Shown here one piece after another: positions 22,259 to 33,643 of a stretch of 64,000 bases of DNA (within the stretch, counting starts at the first letter, position 1; each line of letters opens with the position of its first letter). The DNA is from Dipteris shenzhenensis (Eukaryota; Polypodiophyta; Polypodiopsida; Gleicheniales). Made by a program: the position numbers and the translations under genes. The DNA lies in assembly GCA_047967505.1 (NCBI GenBank), contig CM106539.1; one strand, 5' to 3'. The notes beneath the pieces were generated by a model. It made no database searches. It saw only the letters and a list, made by a program, of their open reading frames with translations, and was not told the origin of the DNA.

Positions 22259-22522
22259 CATGTAGAACTTGCATATAGAAGTTGCATGTAGAAGTCATAT
22301 GTAGAACTTGCATGTACAACTCGCATGTACAACTCCCATGTAGGAGCTGCATGTAGAACTTGCATGTAGAACTCGCATGTACAAGTTGCATGTAGAACTT
22401 ACATGTACAAGTCGTATGTAGAACTTGCATGTAGGAGTTGTATGTAGAACTTGCATGTACAACTCGCATGTACAACTCGCATGTAGGAGTTACATGTAGA
22501 ACTTGCATGTAGAACATGCAAG
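22259..22522. repeat. 13-bp minisatellite, right E4 LTR
   Basis: About 20 units of GCATGTAGAACTT and the same variants as in the left LTR, with a different unit order and copy number. Confidence 0.92.
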
Positions 22523-24904
22523 TTGGATTTCTAAGAGGGATTATTTCTAGCCTTATACAAGTACAAGCGGAGCTTTGCCGCTACTCTACACACACATTCT
22601 GTTCTACCTAAGCCCATGTTGGCACAATGTCGACAAGGATCATCCTAGACTATTTCGTTTAGGCCCTGCGCTGATCCCAATTAGTTAGGCAGGTAGCCTA
22701 GCGGGAAGTTTGAGGATTTTGAGCTCTCCTTGAGCCATGTGTAAGATTGTAAGTCGTTGATTAACATAGAAAAGCTTGATTCCATGCCCTTGATTAAAAG
22801 TATAATCTTTTTAGAACAAAAGCTTTTTATATCTATCTATCTCTCCCTGAATGATGAAAGTGAGGCGGTTTCAATGATTCTGGTATTAAATTCACAATAT
22901 TGACATTCAAGGTGGTGAATTCACGAAGTGATGCTAAGCAGATTGTAGGGAGACTCACCGCTACTACCCAGCTCAATCGTCATGTAGTGTAGTGCGAGAG
23001 ATCATGGGAAAGGAAGAGATATGAATTTTCTTCACAAGATTGAATTTCCTTGATGGATTAGACACTGGAGATGATTATGGAGCGACTTGAGGAGATGACA
23101 AGAAGCATTAGGACGAAAGCTTGATTGTTTACACGAATTAACTTTGGAAAAAATTTTGCTTCATTTTGGGCTTTGACTATTCACCCGCTGCTCCATGCTT
23201 TGTTCACCCTCTGCTCCGTGCAATTTGTTTTGGGCTAGCAGAAAGACAATCGATGCCACAAATGTTGCTTTTAGTCACTACTTCGGCTCACACTCATGAA
23301 GCCATGGGTGTACAAGTTAACACAATGCAACAACACATAGAAGGCAAACCTTTCAAATACTCCTTGTGTTTACTACTTGACTTTGGCTCTCATAGAGCGA
23401 TTGCAGCTAGATCTTCCGCAAGAAATCTTTGGTAAAATCTCTGTAAGTTGTGCATCGTGGATTGGTTTAATAACGTTGAGAGATCTTTGAGGCACGATCC
23501 CTCCATGACCCTAATATTGCATGGCTGTTTGTGCTATTTTCACCTTTGGGGTTCAAGGGTTTGTGGACCTTGCAGCTTAGCTACTTGTAGCTTACATTGT
23601 ATAGATAACGTATGATTGTCACGTCAGCTTGCAGTTTGGTTGCAGCAACTTGTTTCACATCAAGCTTACATGTTTTTTCGATTAGCTTTTATTCGCTTTG
23701 TTTGTATCAAGCTTGTAGTTTGGTTCATGAGATCAGTAGTCATATCAGCAGCTTGGCCGTGGATAATTTTGATTATTCACTTTGTCCTGAAAGAAATTTT
23801 CGTAAAGCTTTTTTTTTATTAGCGTCGCTCACAAATAAGGTTGTTCTCTAATCAGCACAGTTCACATTCACTTTTAGTAGCACTGTAATGAGATCGTGAT
23901 GGGAAGATGATGAGGTGTCATAGGCTAGCTAAGAGATGGATTTAGTGCTAAGGCTATTTGTCCTATACGATCCTTCTTATTCCAAGGAAAGGTTGCAAGT
24001 TCAGCAAGTCACCTATGCTCTCGCTGCTGCTTGGCATTGAGCTCCAAATAAGGTTGTTCCCTGATTGGCAGGGAAGGGCCCATTCCCTTGAAATATAACT
24101 CTTTGGGGAAGGAAGCGCACCACCTCCCCGCCCACTGTATGTGTGGTTATAATAATTATATATTATATATTATCATATAATTATTTTCAATTGCTTGTCC
24201 ATACAAAATTGCTTGTTTTTAATCTGAATTCTTACAACATTCCTTATGTTATCGATGCAAGGGAACAAGGAAATCCAAGATGGATGTAAGATCGAAGGAT
24301 GATGACATCTTTATTCATATGGTTGTAGTCCATACGAAAATATTCTATAGACTACAACAAGGATCAGTTATTGTATCACCTTATTCATGTATTTGTTGGA
24401 CTTCAGCTTGCAAAATATGGATATCGCAAAATCAATAATAAATCACCACCCCTGACATTTACAGGGAGGAACAGACCCTATGTCGTTTTCGACTTAGTAG
24501 TTACGCACTCCACGACAAAAAGGCTACTTGCTGCAAATCTAGTTAATTTTTCAATCGAATTCTCATGGTTGCATTAACCCAAGCTCAAAGAATCCATTAA
24601 TTGTGTGAATCGATTAACCTATCTGTGTCTCCTTCCCTCGCATCCCCCTCCGTCAGTCGTTGCCTCTCTCTCCCTTGCTTTTTCTTAGCCTCGCTTCCCT
24701 CCCCTTTCTCTGGTTTCACATCTCTTCTTCCCTCTCCACCACTCTTCCTCTCTCTCCCACTCTTCCTCCCTTTCCACCGCTCTCTTCCCACTCTTCCTCC
24801 CTCTCCAATCTTTTGTCCACCGCTCTTCCCCTCTTGCCCCCTCTCCACCACTCTTCCTCACTCTTCCTCCCTCTCCACTGCTAAGACATACTTGGAACGT
24901 GTAT

Positions 24905-25115
24905 GATTAAATTCTCAAAACCTCGAAGGTTCTCGAACGTGTAGATTAAATTCTCAAAACCTTCTTTTAGCTTAATTACGCTCCTCGCTCCTCGCTACTA
25001 ATTGCTAATACATGCTACATGCTTTTTACGGACGTGCAGATTAAATTCTCAAAACCTCCTTTTAGCTTAATTGCGCTCCTCACTCCTCGCTACTAATTGC
25101 TAATACATGCTTTTT
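24905..25115. repeat. 95-bp direct repeat, two and a half copies
   Basis: AGATTAAATTCTCAAAACCT starts at 24943 and again at 25038, each followed by a TTTTAGCTTAATT and CGCTACTAATTGC block. A short third start is seen at 24905. Confidence 0.85.
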
Positions 25116-26555
25116 ACCGAATGTGGTAGCCCCATCCATGTGCTAAGGCCCTAAGGCAATATTTAGACGTTGCAATTCTTCAAGTAGAGTACGTGTCGAT
25201 TGCAGCTTGTGAAGCTAGAGCCAGCTACGTGTGTGTTGGAAGCCTCTATGATATTGGAATCGTAGCGGCTCAGGTGTGCTTTTGCATATTTGTTTGCGAA
25301 TTACGGCCGTTTAGATAGATTCTGCCGTCGTAGCAGCCACAGCTGGCCTCATGTACTCAGGTATACTCTGCTTTTCTGCCGGTTTTAACATATTTGTTCG
25401 CGAATTGCTGCTGTTTAGACTCTGGAGTCCACTGCACGACAGAATTTGGGCCGCCCAGCTCTGGCTGCTGCTTCGGCGGCGTAAAGCAAACGAGCGTCTG
25501 ATGTGAGTTGTAACGCCGATTCTTGTATTATAATCTGGCAAGCTGTTTGATCTCGGACGCAGAGAGCACTGCCAATTATTGCGGATTCTTGCGAGATTTC
25601 GAACGCCCTGCGGCGTAGCATCACAGTAGCATCATCGACTTAGGACTAGATAGAATCTGGCAAAGGGGGTGTCCCAGCCTCCCAGGGGTGGGATGTCAGC
25701 GTGAACGATGAATGCGCGCTCAAGGAATGGAGTGCGGTTGCACGATTGGGAAGCGCAAGATCGACTAACGACTCACGAGAGGCGAATTGATGGATCTGCT
25801 CCGACCTGAAGACGGCAAAACGTGTCACAGTCCGTTAGGGTCGCCGGTACCGTCCGATCAAGTCAGAAGATGGCCTCCCAAAAACCGGTGCCCCTCCCAA
25901 ACATCGGAATCCAAAATTTGGCCGCATGGAATCTACGTGGGTTTGGTAATGGGCACCTCTCGCAGCCACCCTCGTCGAAACCTCCCGGATTTTGGGTCCC
26001 AGTCTACCTGCCAATCATCAGAATCCGCTCGGCTTCCTCCTCGGAATGGCCTCCCCATGGCCCTCCCCTACCCCCCATAATGTCACCATTGTTGAGCAGC
26101 GGTAGCTTAGACACAAGGGCATCTTCCAACCTGAGCAGTTGCCCTTGTTTGAGAATCTTGCTCACAGAGCATAGGTCTTGGGCAGATGTGCCCGTCCTAA
26201 TGGATCATGGGCGTGTGCCTTGGTATGAATGTGTTTGCGGAGAAAAACATTGCTATCCCTAATGGTTTGAATGACCAACCTCATCACTCTAGCTTAGGCA
26301 CTTATGTCATGGAGGGGGAAAATTGTGCTTGTGCATCCATCATTAGAAATGGAGGGAAAATGTTGAGGACCGTGGGAACGGTAGCACTCTATGCTCTAGA
26401 CCTAACGGTGCTATTTCCCATATTCTTGAGAACATTGATGTGACACTCCTTGTGACATTCCTTTATCGCCCTCTCTCATTTTCCCTTATATCATGCACCA
26501 AGGGGAAAACATTCCAAAAAGCCATCTAATTTCCCCTCTTTTTCCTTCCTTCCAT

Positions 26556-26600
26556 GACATAAAACCCTTAATATATTGACATAAAACCCTTAATATATTG
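26556..26600. repeat. 22-bp tandem duplication
   Basis: GACATAAAACCCTTAATATATT occurs at 26556 and 26578. Confidence 0.9.
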
Positions 26601-27174
26601 AAGTTTTGAAAAAAAGATAGAAGAAAATGGCTCCCTCCTCTCACAAGTCATGATTTCACCACTTCGTCACCTTTTCCTAGACACCATCTATTGCTCAAAC
26701 CTATGCAAGCGCTTTTTGCACATACTAAGTCAATCTATGATAGAGAAGAAAGCCATTGTGAAACACAAAGTGCAAAGATATTACCATTCCAATGTTATTG
26801 ATGACATCCATTTCCACGTGTATTATAGTCAGGACACCCACCTATGAGAATCATCTCTCAAAGGCTTTATTTATAGGAGGTCACACTTTTGCCCACAAGA
26901 GACATGATTAGGCATGGCTTATTTCCTTTCCTCTAATGAACTTATCCTATTGCAAATGTTATTATCGCTTATGCTCCTTTTAATGAAATTAAACATAGCT
27001 TACCACTTTATTTGACCTACCATTTTAATAAAAGTAAAGTTCATAGTCTTACCATTTTATTGTGACTTTGGCACTGCATTTGCATGGGCATGTGGATTGA
27101 GCAAGTTGTGACTTTGGCACTTCATCTGCATAGCTAGGTCAGTAACAAAAACTATCATGGAGGTGGAGATCTGA

Positions 27175-27470
27175 TGGTCAATTTGTGAATCACCCTTGTG
27201 GGGTATGGCGACCCATGTTGGTCCTTAGGTCTTAACAATGGCATCAAAGCACATGCTCTATCTGGCAAGCTGGTACCCACAAGCAAATCAAACACATGAG
27301 CTATGCAAGTTGAGGCTCTTGTACTCTTGCACCAATGGCTATTGCGGGGGTGGTAATTAGGACAATCAATCTGTGACTCGCTTTTGTGGATGTGGCAACC
27401 CATGGTGGTCTTTCAGCCCTATTTGTGGTATTGAAGCATAGGCTCTATTGGGTGGGTTGGCTGTCATGAA
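27175..27470. repeat. Diverged direct duplication, about 190 bp step
   Basis: The blocks at about 27180-27290 and 27368-27468 share the order GTGA-TC-CxxTTGTGG, GCGACCCATGTTGGTC or GCAACCCATGGTGGTC, and GGCATCAAAGCACATGCTC or GGTATTGAAGCATAGGCTC. The last word resembles an initiator-tRNA-Met primer site, so these may be relics of LTR-primer-site junctions. Confidence 0.5.
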
Positions 27471-28689
27471 AAGGTAGAAGAACATAAAACATTTATTATG
27501 CTTCATTAGCTCGCCAATGGGGGAGAGGGTCCCTTTGTTGATAATGAAGAAATGGCAAGATGAAGACCTATGAATTGAGGGCAATCGATACCCAACCAAG
27601 AGGGAAAATAATAATAAGATTTATGGCCTAGAGTGATTAATAACATATATTAGAATAGAAGGTAGGTTAGGTAGCCATAATGGCAGAAAGCCACTGATTA
27701 TGTACTTGACTATTTGATATCCTCTTGATATCTATATAAAAGATGAGCAATCATGTGTCTAGGGGGTAGGAATGGTTAGAGTCATTGGCTAACTAAAGTG
27801 AAATAGGATATGTGGTCCTTGGATCCCAAGGGCCACTAATGAAAGGGTAGTACCCTTTCATGTCTTGCAAATCATTCTCCTTTCTCTTGCATTCTCTCAA
27901 TTTTCTCAAAGCTCAATGATCCCTTGCATGTGTACCTTAGTTTATATTAATCATCACCTTAATTAAATACCTTAGCTTACCTTCTGTTAAATATTTTGAG
28001 ACTTCGAAGGGGGGGAGATGAATTAATTGAATTATGAAAAAGATTGAGTAAGGGTACATATAGAGGAGTCCATAGAGGGAAGCCCCAAAGCCGATTAGGT
28101 GTTTTGAGAGGTCAATACCCATGATTATTGTGTGTATCTATTGCTAAGCTAGTGAATAATGCACTTGATGACATTTTATCTTTAGCCGACAACAACGTGG
28201 TATACATGCTTTCGTGATATAGAGTTAGTTAGAATGAAAGGGCAAGTAGTCAATCATTATGTCATTATCTTGTTTGACCATGCTTCTAATACATTACTCT
28301 TCTGACTCTTGATCTTACCTTAGAGCATTTTGATATTCTTGGAACAACATTGACTCATATCGATGGTGATACAATATATGTTCTCTCAAACTTGCTAGAG
28401 CAAGTTCATCTACTTGCATGAAAAGAGTTTAGTGAATTGACTCAAAAACTTCTTGTACAAGAAAGCATTGCTATCACAATTGCAAACATAGCATAAATGG
28501 AATTTGTACCTCATCATTCAACTCAACCTCTGGTAAAGGCTAAAAGTGACCATTTTTCTTTGTGTGTGTCACTGAAATGGTGCGTAGTCTCCTTATAACA
28601 CCTTCAAATACATGTGTCTCACACAAACCTAAGACCAGGCAAAACACTTGCATAATATTCAGCAAGGCATCCACATAGTTTTTTTGCTC

Positions 28690-29943
28690 CTACAGAATAG
28701 TCAAACAACAACTCCCTTCAAGCTGAGTCCCAATCTCAGAAGCTCTCTTAATCTTCATCATCAAAGGGACTGTGTACATGTCAAACAAAAGAGGCGCTAA
28801 AGGGAACCCCTGCTTCACTGAACACTTTAGCTCATATCTCCCTACCACCTCCCCATTGATACAAAAAATGGAAGAGGCATTCTCCAACAACGTCTCTACC
28901 ATCTTGAAGAATGTATCACAAAACCCCAATTAGCTCACAACAACTAGCATAAAATCCCATCTCACCCTATCGTATGCCTTACCCACATCAATCCCAAACA
29001 ACACACATCTTTGGCCTTATCCAAATCAATCCCAAACAACACACATCTTTGGCCTACAACACAGACATAATCAAGGGCACTCGAAATATTTAGGACATTA
29101 TCAAAGATTTCCCTTGATCTAATGAAACCATTCTCTTCTCTATCAACCACCCGCATGAAGATGTCTTGGATTTTGAGAGCCAGTGCCTTAGCTAACACTT
29201 TATACGAAGTGTTTAGCATAGTGATTGGCCTCAAGTACCCCAACCGTAAGCATTCCTACCATTTCGAGAAGAATATCACTAGTCCTGCGTTTACATCTTC
29301 AGATAGGCATCACCTCATTATAGCATGGTTCGCCATGTTTGTGAGGTCACCTTTAAGTAAAATCCCTGAAGGACACAAAAAACTCTGTTGTAAATCCATT
29401 AGGACCTAGAGACTTCTCCGCCTCCATTGTGGATACAGCCTCCCAAATCTCATCTTCTGTGAATAGTTGCCCTAGAAGAGCTTTCTGCTAATCCAAAACC
29501 CACACCTGATCATCAATCGTTAGATGCCCAAGGTCCTCCTCCCACTTCTAGTCTTGCACTCCAGCATCCCTCACTATAGCACTAAGCTCTAACCGAAACA
29601 TTCTGCTACATGCCAAAACTTGATGACTAAGTTACCTTGTTGGTCTAGTACCCGATCAACTCTTTCTTTGATGTGCTTCTTCCTAATTGATTGAAAAAAT
29701 ACTTGGAGGGATAGTCTCCCACCATAGCCATAATTATTAGCTCTTTACACGAGCATCCTTAGCTGCCTTAGGCTCTCTTACGTATAGCATAGCCTCTGTT
29801 TCTACTAAAAAAGTCCCCATATACTGGTCCAGAGGGCATATATCCAAAGCACTCTTCAAAGCAATTCTGGCATGTAATAAGACCTCTTCCTCAAGATTTT
29901 GCAAGTCACCTATGCTCTTTAATATAGCACTCACTCGAACCAA
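28690..29943 (-). pseudogene. E6 LINE reverse transcriptase fragment
   Basis: The stretch 29943-29737 is the helical linker before RT. At 29243-28962 the frame reads RPITMLNTSYKVLAKALA and FIRSREIFDNVLN, typical of plant L1 RT motifs. At 28929-28690 it reads CSVKQGFPLAPLLFDMY (usually VRQGCPLAPLLF). A 38-bp tandem duplication (28987-29062) right after LFGIDLDKA shifts the frame. The catalytic YADD block that should follow is not found, so the gene is truncated as well as frameshifted. Confidence 0.8.
28987..29062. repeat. 38-bp tandem duplication in LINE RT
   Basis: The block ATCAATCCCAAACAACACAC starts at 28987 and 29025. Confidence 0.95.
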
Positions 29944-29959
29944 ATACCCTCCACAATAT

Positions 29960-30894
29960 GCTTAAATGTTAATATTCGACCCATCACCTTCCCCCGAGAC
30001 ATTCAGCAGGAAGGGACTTCCATCAGAGATTTTATGTACCTTATCTTGCTTACCCACAACCTTCCATGAGTTGCTTTTGTTGAATATTTCTTCCTTTTCA
30101 TCCTTCTTGACTCGATCCATGTTTATAGGTACCTCCTTTGTATGCTCTAGGATTTACATGTCACATGCAGGTTCACTACCATATCTAACCACCACCAGAG
30201 GAACCTCATTCAAGCCAGAACCATTATTACCTTCCACCGGCTCCACGTTCTCTCTTCTATACTGACAATTTCATGCAAGGTGTGATGTCTTCTTACAGAT
30301 ATAATAGGAGTCAAGAGACAGCCCAAAACAGACCTTGATTGGCAGCAACATACCATCAGGAAGTCAAATCCGCACTAGATTAAGAACCTGATGAGAACTA
30401 TCCCACAATATCCAAGCATGCTTATGACCAAATTCAAATCTATCCAAAGCAAGGATGTGAAACACTCTTCCAAGGGATGAAGCCACGGTCAATCCAGGCC
30501 CCCAACCAACCATAAAGGGAAAAAAGAAAAGTCGAGACCAGACACTCTTTGAAGATAAATTCATCTGCATTGAATGAGGGAAAAAACCCAAACCAGACAC
30601 TCTTCAAAGATAAATGCATCCACACTGAATGAGGGACTCCATGGAATAGGCAAAACCACAGCACCCACAAGAAACCAACATCTACCCCACAATTTCATTC
30701 TTGATAGCCTCTGATACACGTCACAAAAGAAAGAATCCCTTACCCATAAACTTTGTAGCATAGGCACCACAGGAATTTTGCATTCATACGATAGAAACTT
30801 ACCCAACTCTACCAAATTAGGGATTCTTTTTATAAAAAACAAGTAAAACCCTTTGCTAAACAATCTCTCAAATTCAGCCGTGTTACCTCTGTCC
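29960..30894 (-). pseudogene. E6 LINE ORF1-like (DUF4283-type) remnant
   Basis: Frames at 30863-30561 (LFSKGFYLFFIKRIPNL) and 30600-30364 (LGRVFHILALDRFEFGHKHA) fit the nucleic-acid-binding ORF1 of plant L1 elements, followed by a degraded knuckle (YICKKTSHLAWNC, about 30300-30260). A diverged 55-bp tandem duplication (30537 and 30592) breaks the frame. Confidence 0.55.
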
Positions 30895-31063
30895 TATTGA
30901 GAGTTCACGCTCAACATCATGTGATCATGTGTGCATAGCACCATCAGGTGATCATATGTGCATAGCACTAACTCAATAGAGTGCTATAAAGGAAAGGGTT
31001 AGATGCCCTAACCCTAACCGTAAATGGGTTTGTATATATTCTACATTTTCAACTAAATTGTCA
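30895..31063 (+). repeat. E7 5' LTR (169 bp)
   Basis: It aligns with 38119-38282. The expected TG start reads TA here. It ends TTGTCA next to the primer site and contains a telomere-like CCCTAACCCTAACC word. Confidence 0.85.
31031..31040 (+). promoter_or_regulatory. Possible TATA box in E7 5' LTR
   Basis: TGTATATATT lies about 25 bases before the LTR end and is conserved in the 3' LTR. Confidence 0.35.
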
Positions 31064-31075
31064 TGGTGTCAGAGC
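31064..31075 (+). other. E7 primer-binding site
   Basis: TGGTGTCAGAGC follows the LTR. It is one base off the initiator-tRNA-Met form and is identical to the E8 site. Confidence 0.88.
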
Positions 31076-33643
31076 TCCCTTGCCTTCCGCTGAGGCATTG
31101 CGATCCTTGAGAGTACGAGAGAGTGTGAGAGATTGAGCGATTGAGAGTTCCATTCACTTCCGTAGAGTGATAGAGAAATTCTGCTCATTGGAATAGATTT
31201 CTGTCCATTTTCATTCATAGTCCTACTCCGAGTTTGAGAGAAAGAAAGCGAGAGTTCTACGTGGTGTGGTCTTCTTTGTGAGATATTCTCCTTGTTCAAG
31301 TGAAAGATCTGCTGAGAGAGAGAGAGAATATTGTTCTACTCCTATTTGCTACGAAAGAGAAAGAGAGAAAGATTTCTCTCTTGAGGGATAGAGAGAGAGC
31401 TCAAGCTCTCTTTGCAAGAGCACATGGCATAGTCGGCCTCTACAAGGAGCTCAATCTACTACAACCTCCATATCTCTGGGCTACGCATCGCGACCTCTGT
31501 AAGGCCTAAATCAGTTACTCTACTTTGGACTAAGGTGACCTCCAGCTCCTAAGCCAACGGCCTATGCACAATAACGACTCTGCAACTATTAGCGCTGACT
31601 CCAAGCTTCATGCCAAGCCCATGACAACAAGGTCTTTTATGATAGGCTATTTGTAGCTCTACCTATGACTGAAGCTTTCACGGCTGCCGTCGTGACCACA
31701 GACTCCAATGACCATCTAAGAGAAACACGCCTTGCCAAGCTCCCTCGACTACCAACAGCAACTCCAAGCGCAAGCACACAGGCTACAGCAGCTCTACACC
31801 ACACTACGACTACAAGCTCTTTCAACGCTCACACGACCCGACACAAAATTGCCCAATGACCTTCAATGGGCAATGCACAGTAAGCTCCTAAGCCAAGGCT
31901 CCCTCCAGCACGTCGCCTCCTCCAACGGGTCTTCCAAGCCTCAAAGCCTCTATCTAGCAGCCACCACAACAGCAAGGGCTGCTCTCCAACAGACGACATA
32001 TCTCATAGCTTCAACGCACCATCACTACTGCTCCAAGCTCACAATGCGCAACTCCAAGCTCAGGATGTAATCGATACTTGCATAGAGTAGCTGGTCTCTA
32101 CAACAACGACCGAATCTCTAAGTCTCCAGGGACACATCCAATAGCGGACTTCTTTAGCGAATGACGCCACGCCTCCTAAGGCCTTCTATCAATGACAGCA
32201 ATCCTCCAACAAAAGCCCATGCGGGTCTTCTCCCACAGAACAACGTAGAAGGAGATGAAATCTCAGAGATTTCATCAAAATCCAAAGATTTTGATTCTCC
32301 TTTGAGCGACATGTGGCACAGGCCACCAACCCTATCACAAGGGTTACCACACACACTGGTGTGGTCTCAAGGTTGACACGTGTCAACCCCTATTTGCCAT
32401 GTGGCAGACCTTATCTGCCACATCATCACCTTAACCAATTGCCACATCATTAGCCTCGTGAGACTACCATGTCATCACCTTATCCATAGTGCCACATCAC
32501 TTGGACACATCAATAAAGTCCACATCATCAGTGACACATCAACTGTCACGTCACCCCTGCCAGCTCAGCTGCCACGTCATTAGGGACATGACACCTGCCA
32601 CATCATTAGGGACATGTCACTTGCCACATCATCTACCACATCATTAGTAACATGTCACCTGCCACATCAGCATTGCCATGTCATCTGTTGACATCATCAA
32701 CAGTGCCACCTCAGCTGTTCAATCAGCACTGACCCTTGCAAGCACAATTACCTCTTCACAGTCACTGCATGTGACCACACCTACCACCTCAGCACAGGGC
32801 TTCACAGGCACACCTCTTGCTAGCACAGTGCCACATCATCACTACATGTGACCCACAGTGACACATCATCATTGAGCACCATTTGCACTCCTTTTGCCCC
32901 TCCACCTAGATCAAGTTGTATCTCTTGATCCAGGAAGAATTTGAGGGCGCTCCAAAAAGGAAAGTTGCTCGATTTTTTGTGCTCATGACTCATCACATCA
33001 GGCACACATTTTGGTGCAAGTTACACTCCCTTTTGAGCCTCCTCAACAAATCCACTTCCTACACACACATCCGTCTCTTCATCGATGCATCTGACCCAGC
33101 ACTTACAAAGAACAAAAGAAAAAGAATTATTTGATGTTCTTTCATCAATCGACGATTGGTATAGATCTAGATCAGAGTAGACTAGATTGCCATAGAGGGG
33201 ATGCTTTGAATTTTCCCAAGTTGCCAATCTAAGCCATGTCCTAAATTCCTGACTAGTACTTACTCGGAGTCAGTCCATATGCTCACATATAGTTTCACAT
33301 CATTACATTACCTGAAACCTGATGTTCATCAGTTTAGTGAGCAGACTTCAGAGAGTTCAGAGGCATTGCTGATTGTTTAATAGGCAGATAGCATTTGATT
33401 TCACACACACATGCCACCATTGTAAAGCGTACACGGCTATTTCATGGCATTGTGCACATCATTTCAGCCTTGTAAAGCCTCTTGGCTATTCTCGGCATCA
33501 TTTGCCACAAGCCTTGTAACACAGGTTTGATTTTATATATTGCAGTTCTATCTTCGTCTCGACAGTTCAGAGTCAAAGTTTTTTTTTTTGCTGTTGATTC
33601 ATACATATATTTTCATGACTTTTTTGAGTACATTTCTTGCACC
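31076..33643 (+). other. E7 leader, 2.57 kb, noncoding
   Basis: It starts with GAGAGA-rich sequence (31100-31400), then a CT/CA-rich part, two adjacent hairpins (32254-32292), an array of GCCACATCAT words (32393-32860) and the TTGATCCAGGAAGAATTT block shared with E3. This is unusually long for copia, and part may be a later insertion. Confidence 0.6.
32393..32860. repeat. GCCACATCAT-word array
   Basis: Words such as TGCCACATCATTAGGGACATG recur with a step of about 25-35 bases, most regularly at 32573-32680. The same words occur near 5530-5730. Confidence 0.75.

Larger units (their letters stand above)
8133..22626 (-). mobile_element. E4: Ty3/gypsy LTR retrotransposon, internally deleted, with extra 3' ORF region
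   Basis: Two direct repeats (8133-12130 after removing the E5 insertion, and 21397-22626) flank about 9.3 kb. Gag (18.9-17.4 kb), integrase (17.2-15.9 kb) and the repeats all read on the minus strand. A gypsy-like primer site (GGCGTCACTATTGGGG) lies just inside the right-hand LTR. The order is 5' LTR, long C-rich leader, gag, integrase, extra ORF region, 3' LTR. Protease, reverse transcriptase and RNase H are missing. I see no clear target duplication (TCCTA left, ATGTC right) and no clear polypurine tract, so the outer boundaries may be off by a few bases. Confidence 0.75.
21397..22626 (-). repeat. E4 5' LTR (about 1230 bp)
   Basis: Same order of blocks as the 3' LTR: 20-bp minisatellite (about 21635-21820), GGA array (21908-22040), empty E5 site (22123-22127), TATA-like block and 13-bp minisatellite (22259-22522). 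In element sense it begins TGTGCCAACATGGGC. Confidence 0.8.
22627..28689. other. About 6 kb without a recognisable gene
   Basis: Frames are short and show no known domain. I note an AT-rich stretch (24150-24185), a pyrimidine-rich CTCTTCCTCC stretch (24640-24890), several small duplications listed separately, and a palindrome at 27839-27861 (ATGAAAGGGTA and TACCCTTTCAT around one G). The ORFs near 25787-26262 have no motif I can name. Confidence 0.5.
28690..30894 (-). mobile_element. E6: L1-like LINE fragment (ORF1 and RT parts)
   Basis: On the minus strand an ORF1-like part (30890-29960) is followed by a linker and an L1-type reverse transcriptase part (29950-28690). The endonuclease domain expected between ORF1 and RT is not seen, so a deletion lies between about 30000 and 29950. 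No poly(A) end or target duplication was found. The right side is cut by E7. A possible continuation is at 38293-39739. Confidence 0.7.

Noticed and set aside
24597-24906. Frames on both strands near the pyrimidine-rich stretch
   Set aside because: Low-complexity CTCTTCCTCC repeat.
25787-26262. Overlapping plus-strand frames as a host gene
   Set aside because: No domain, two frames equally open, no splice or start context to support either.
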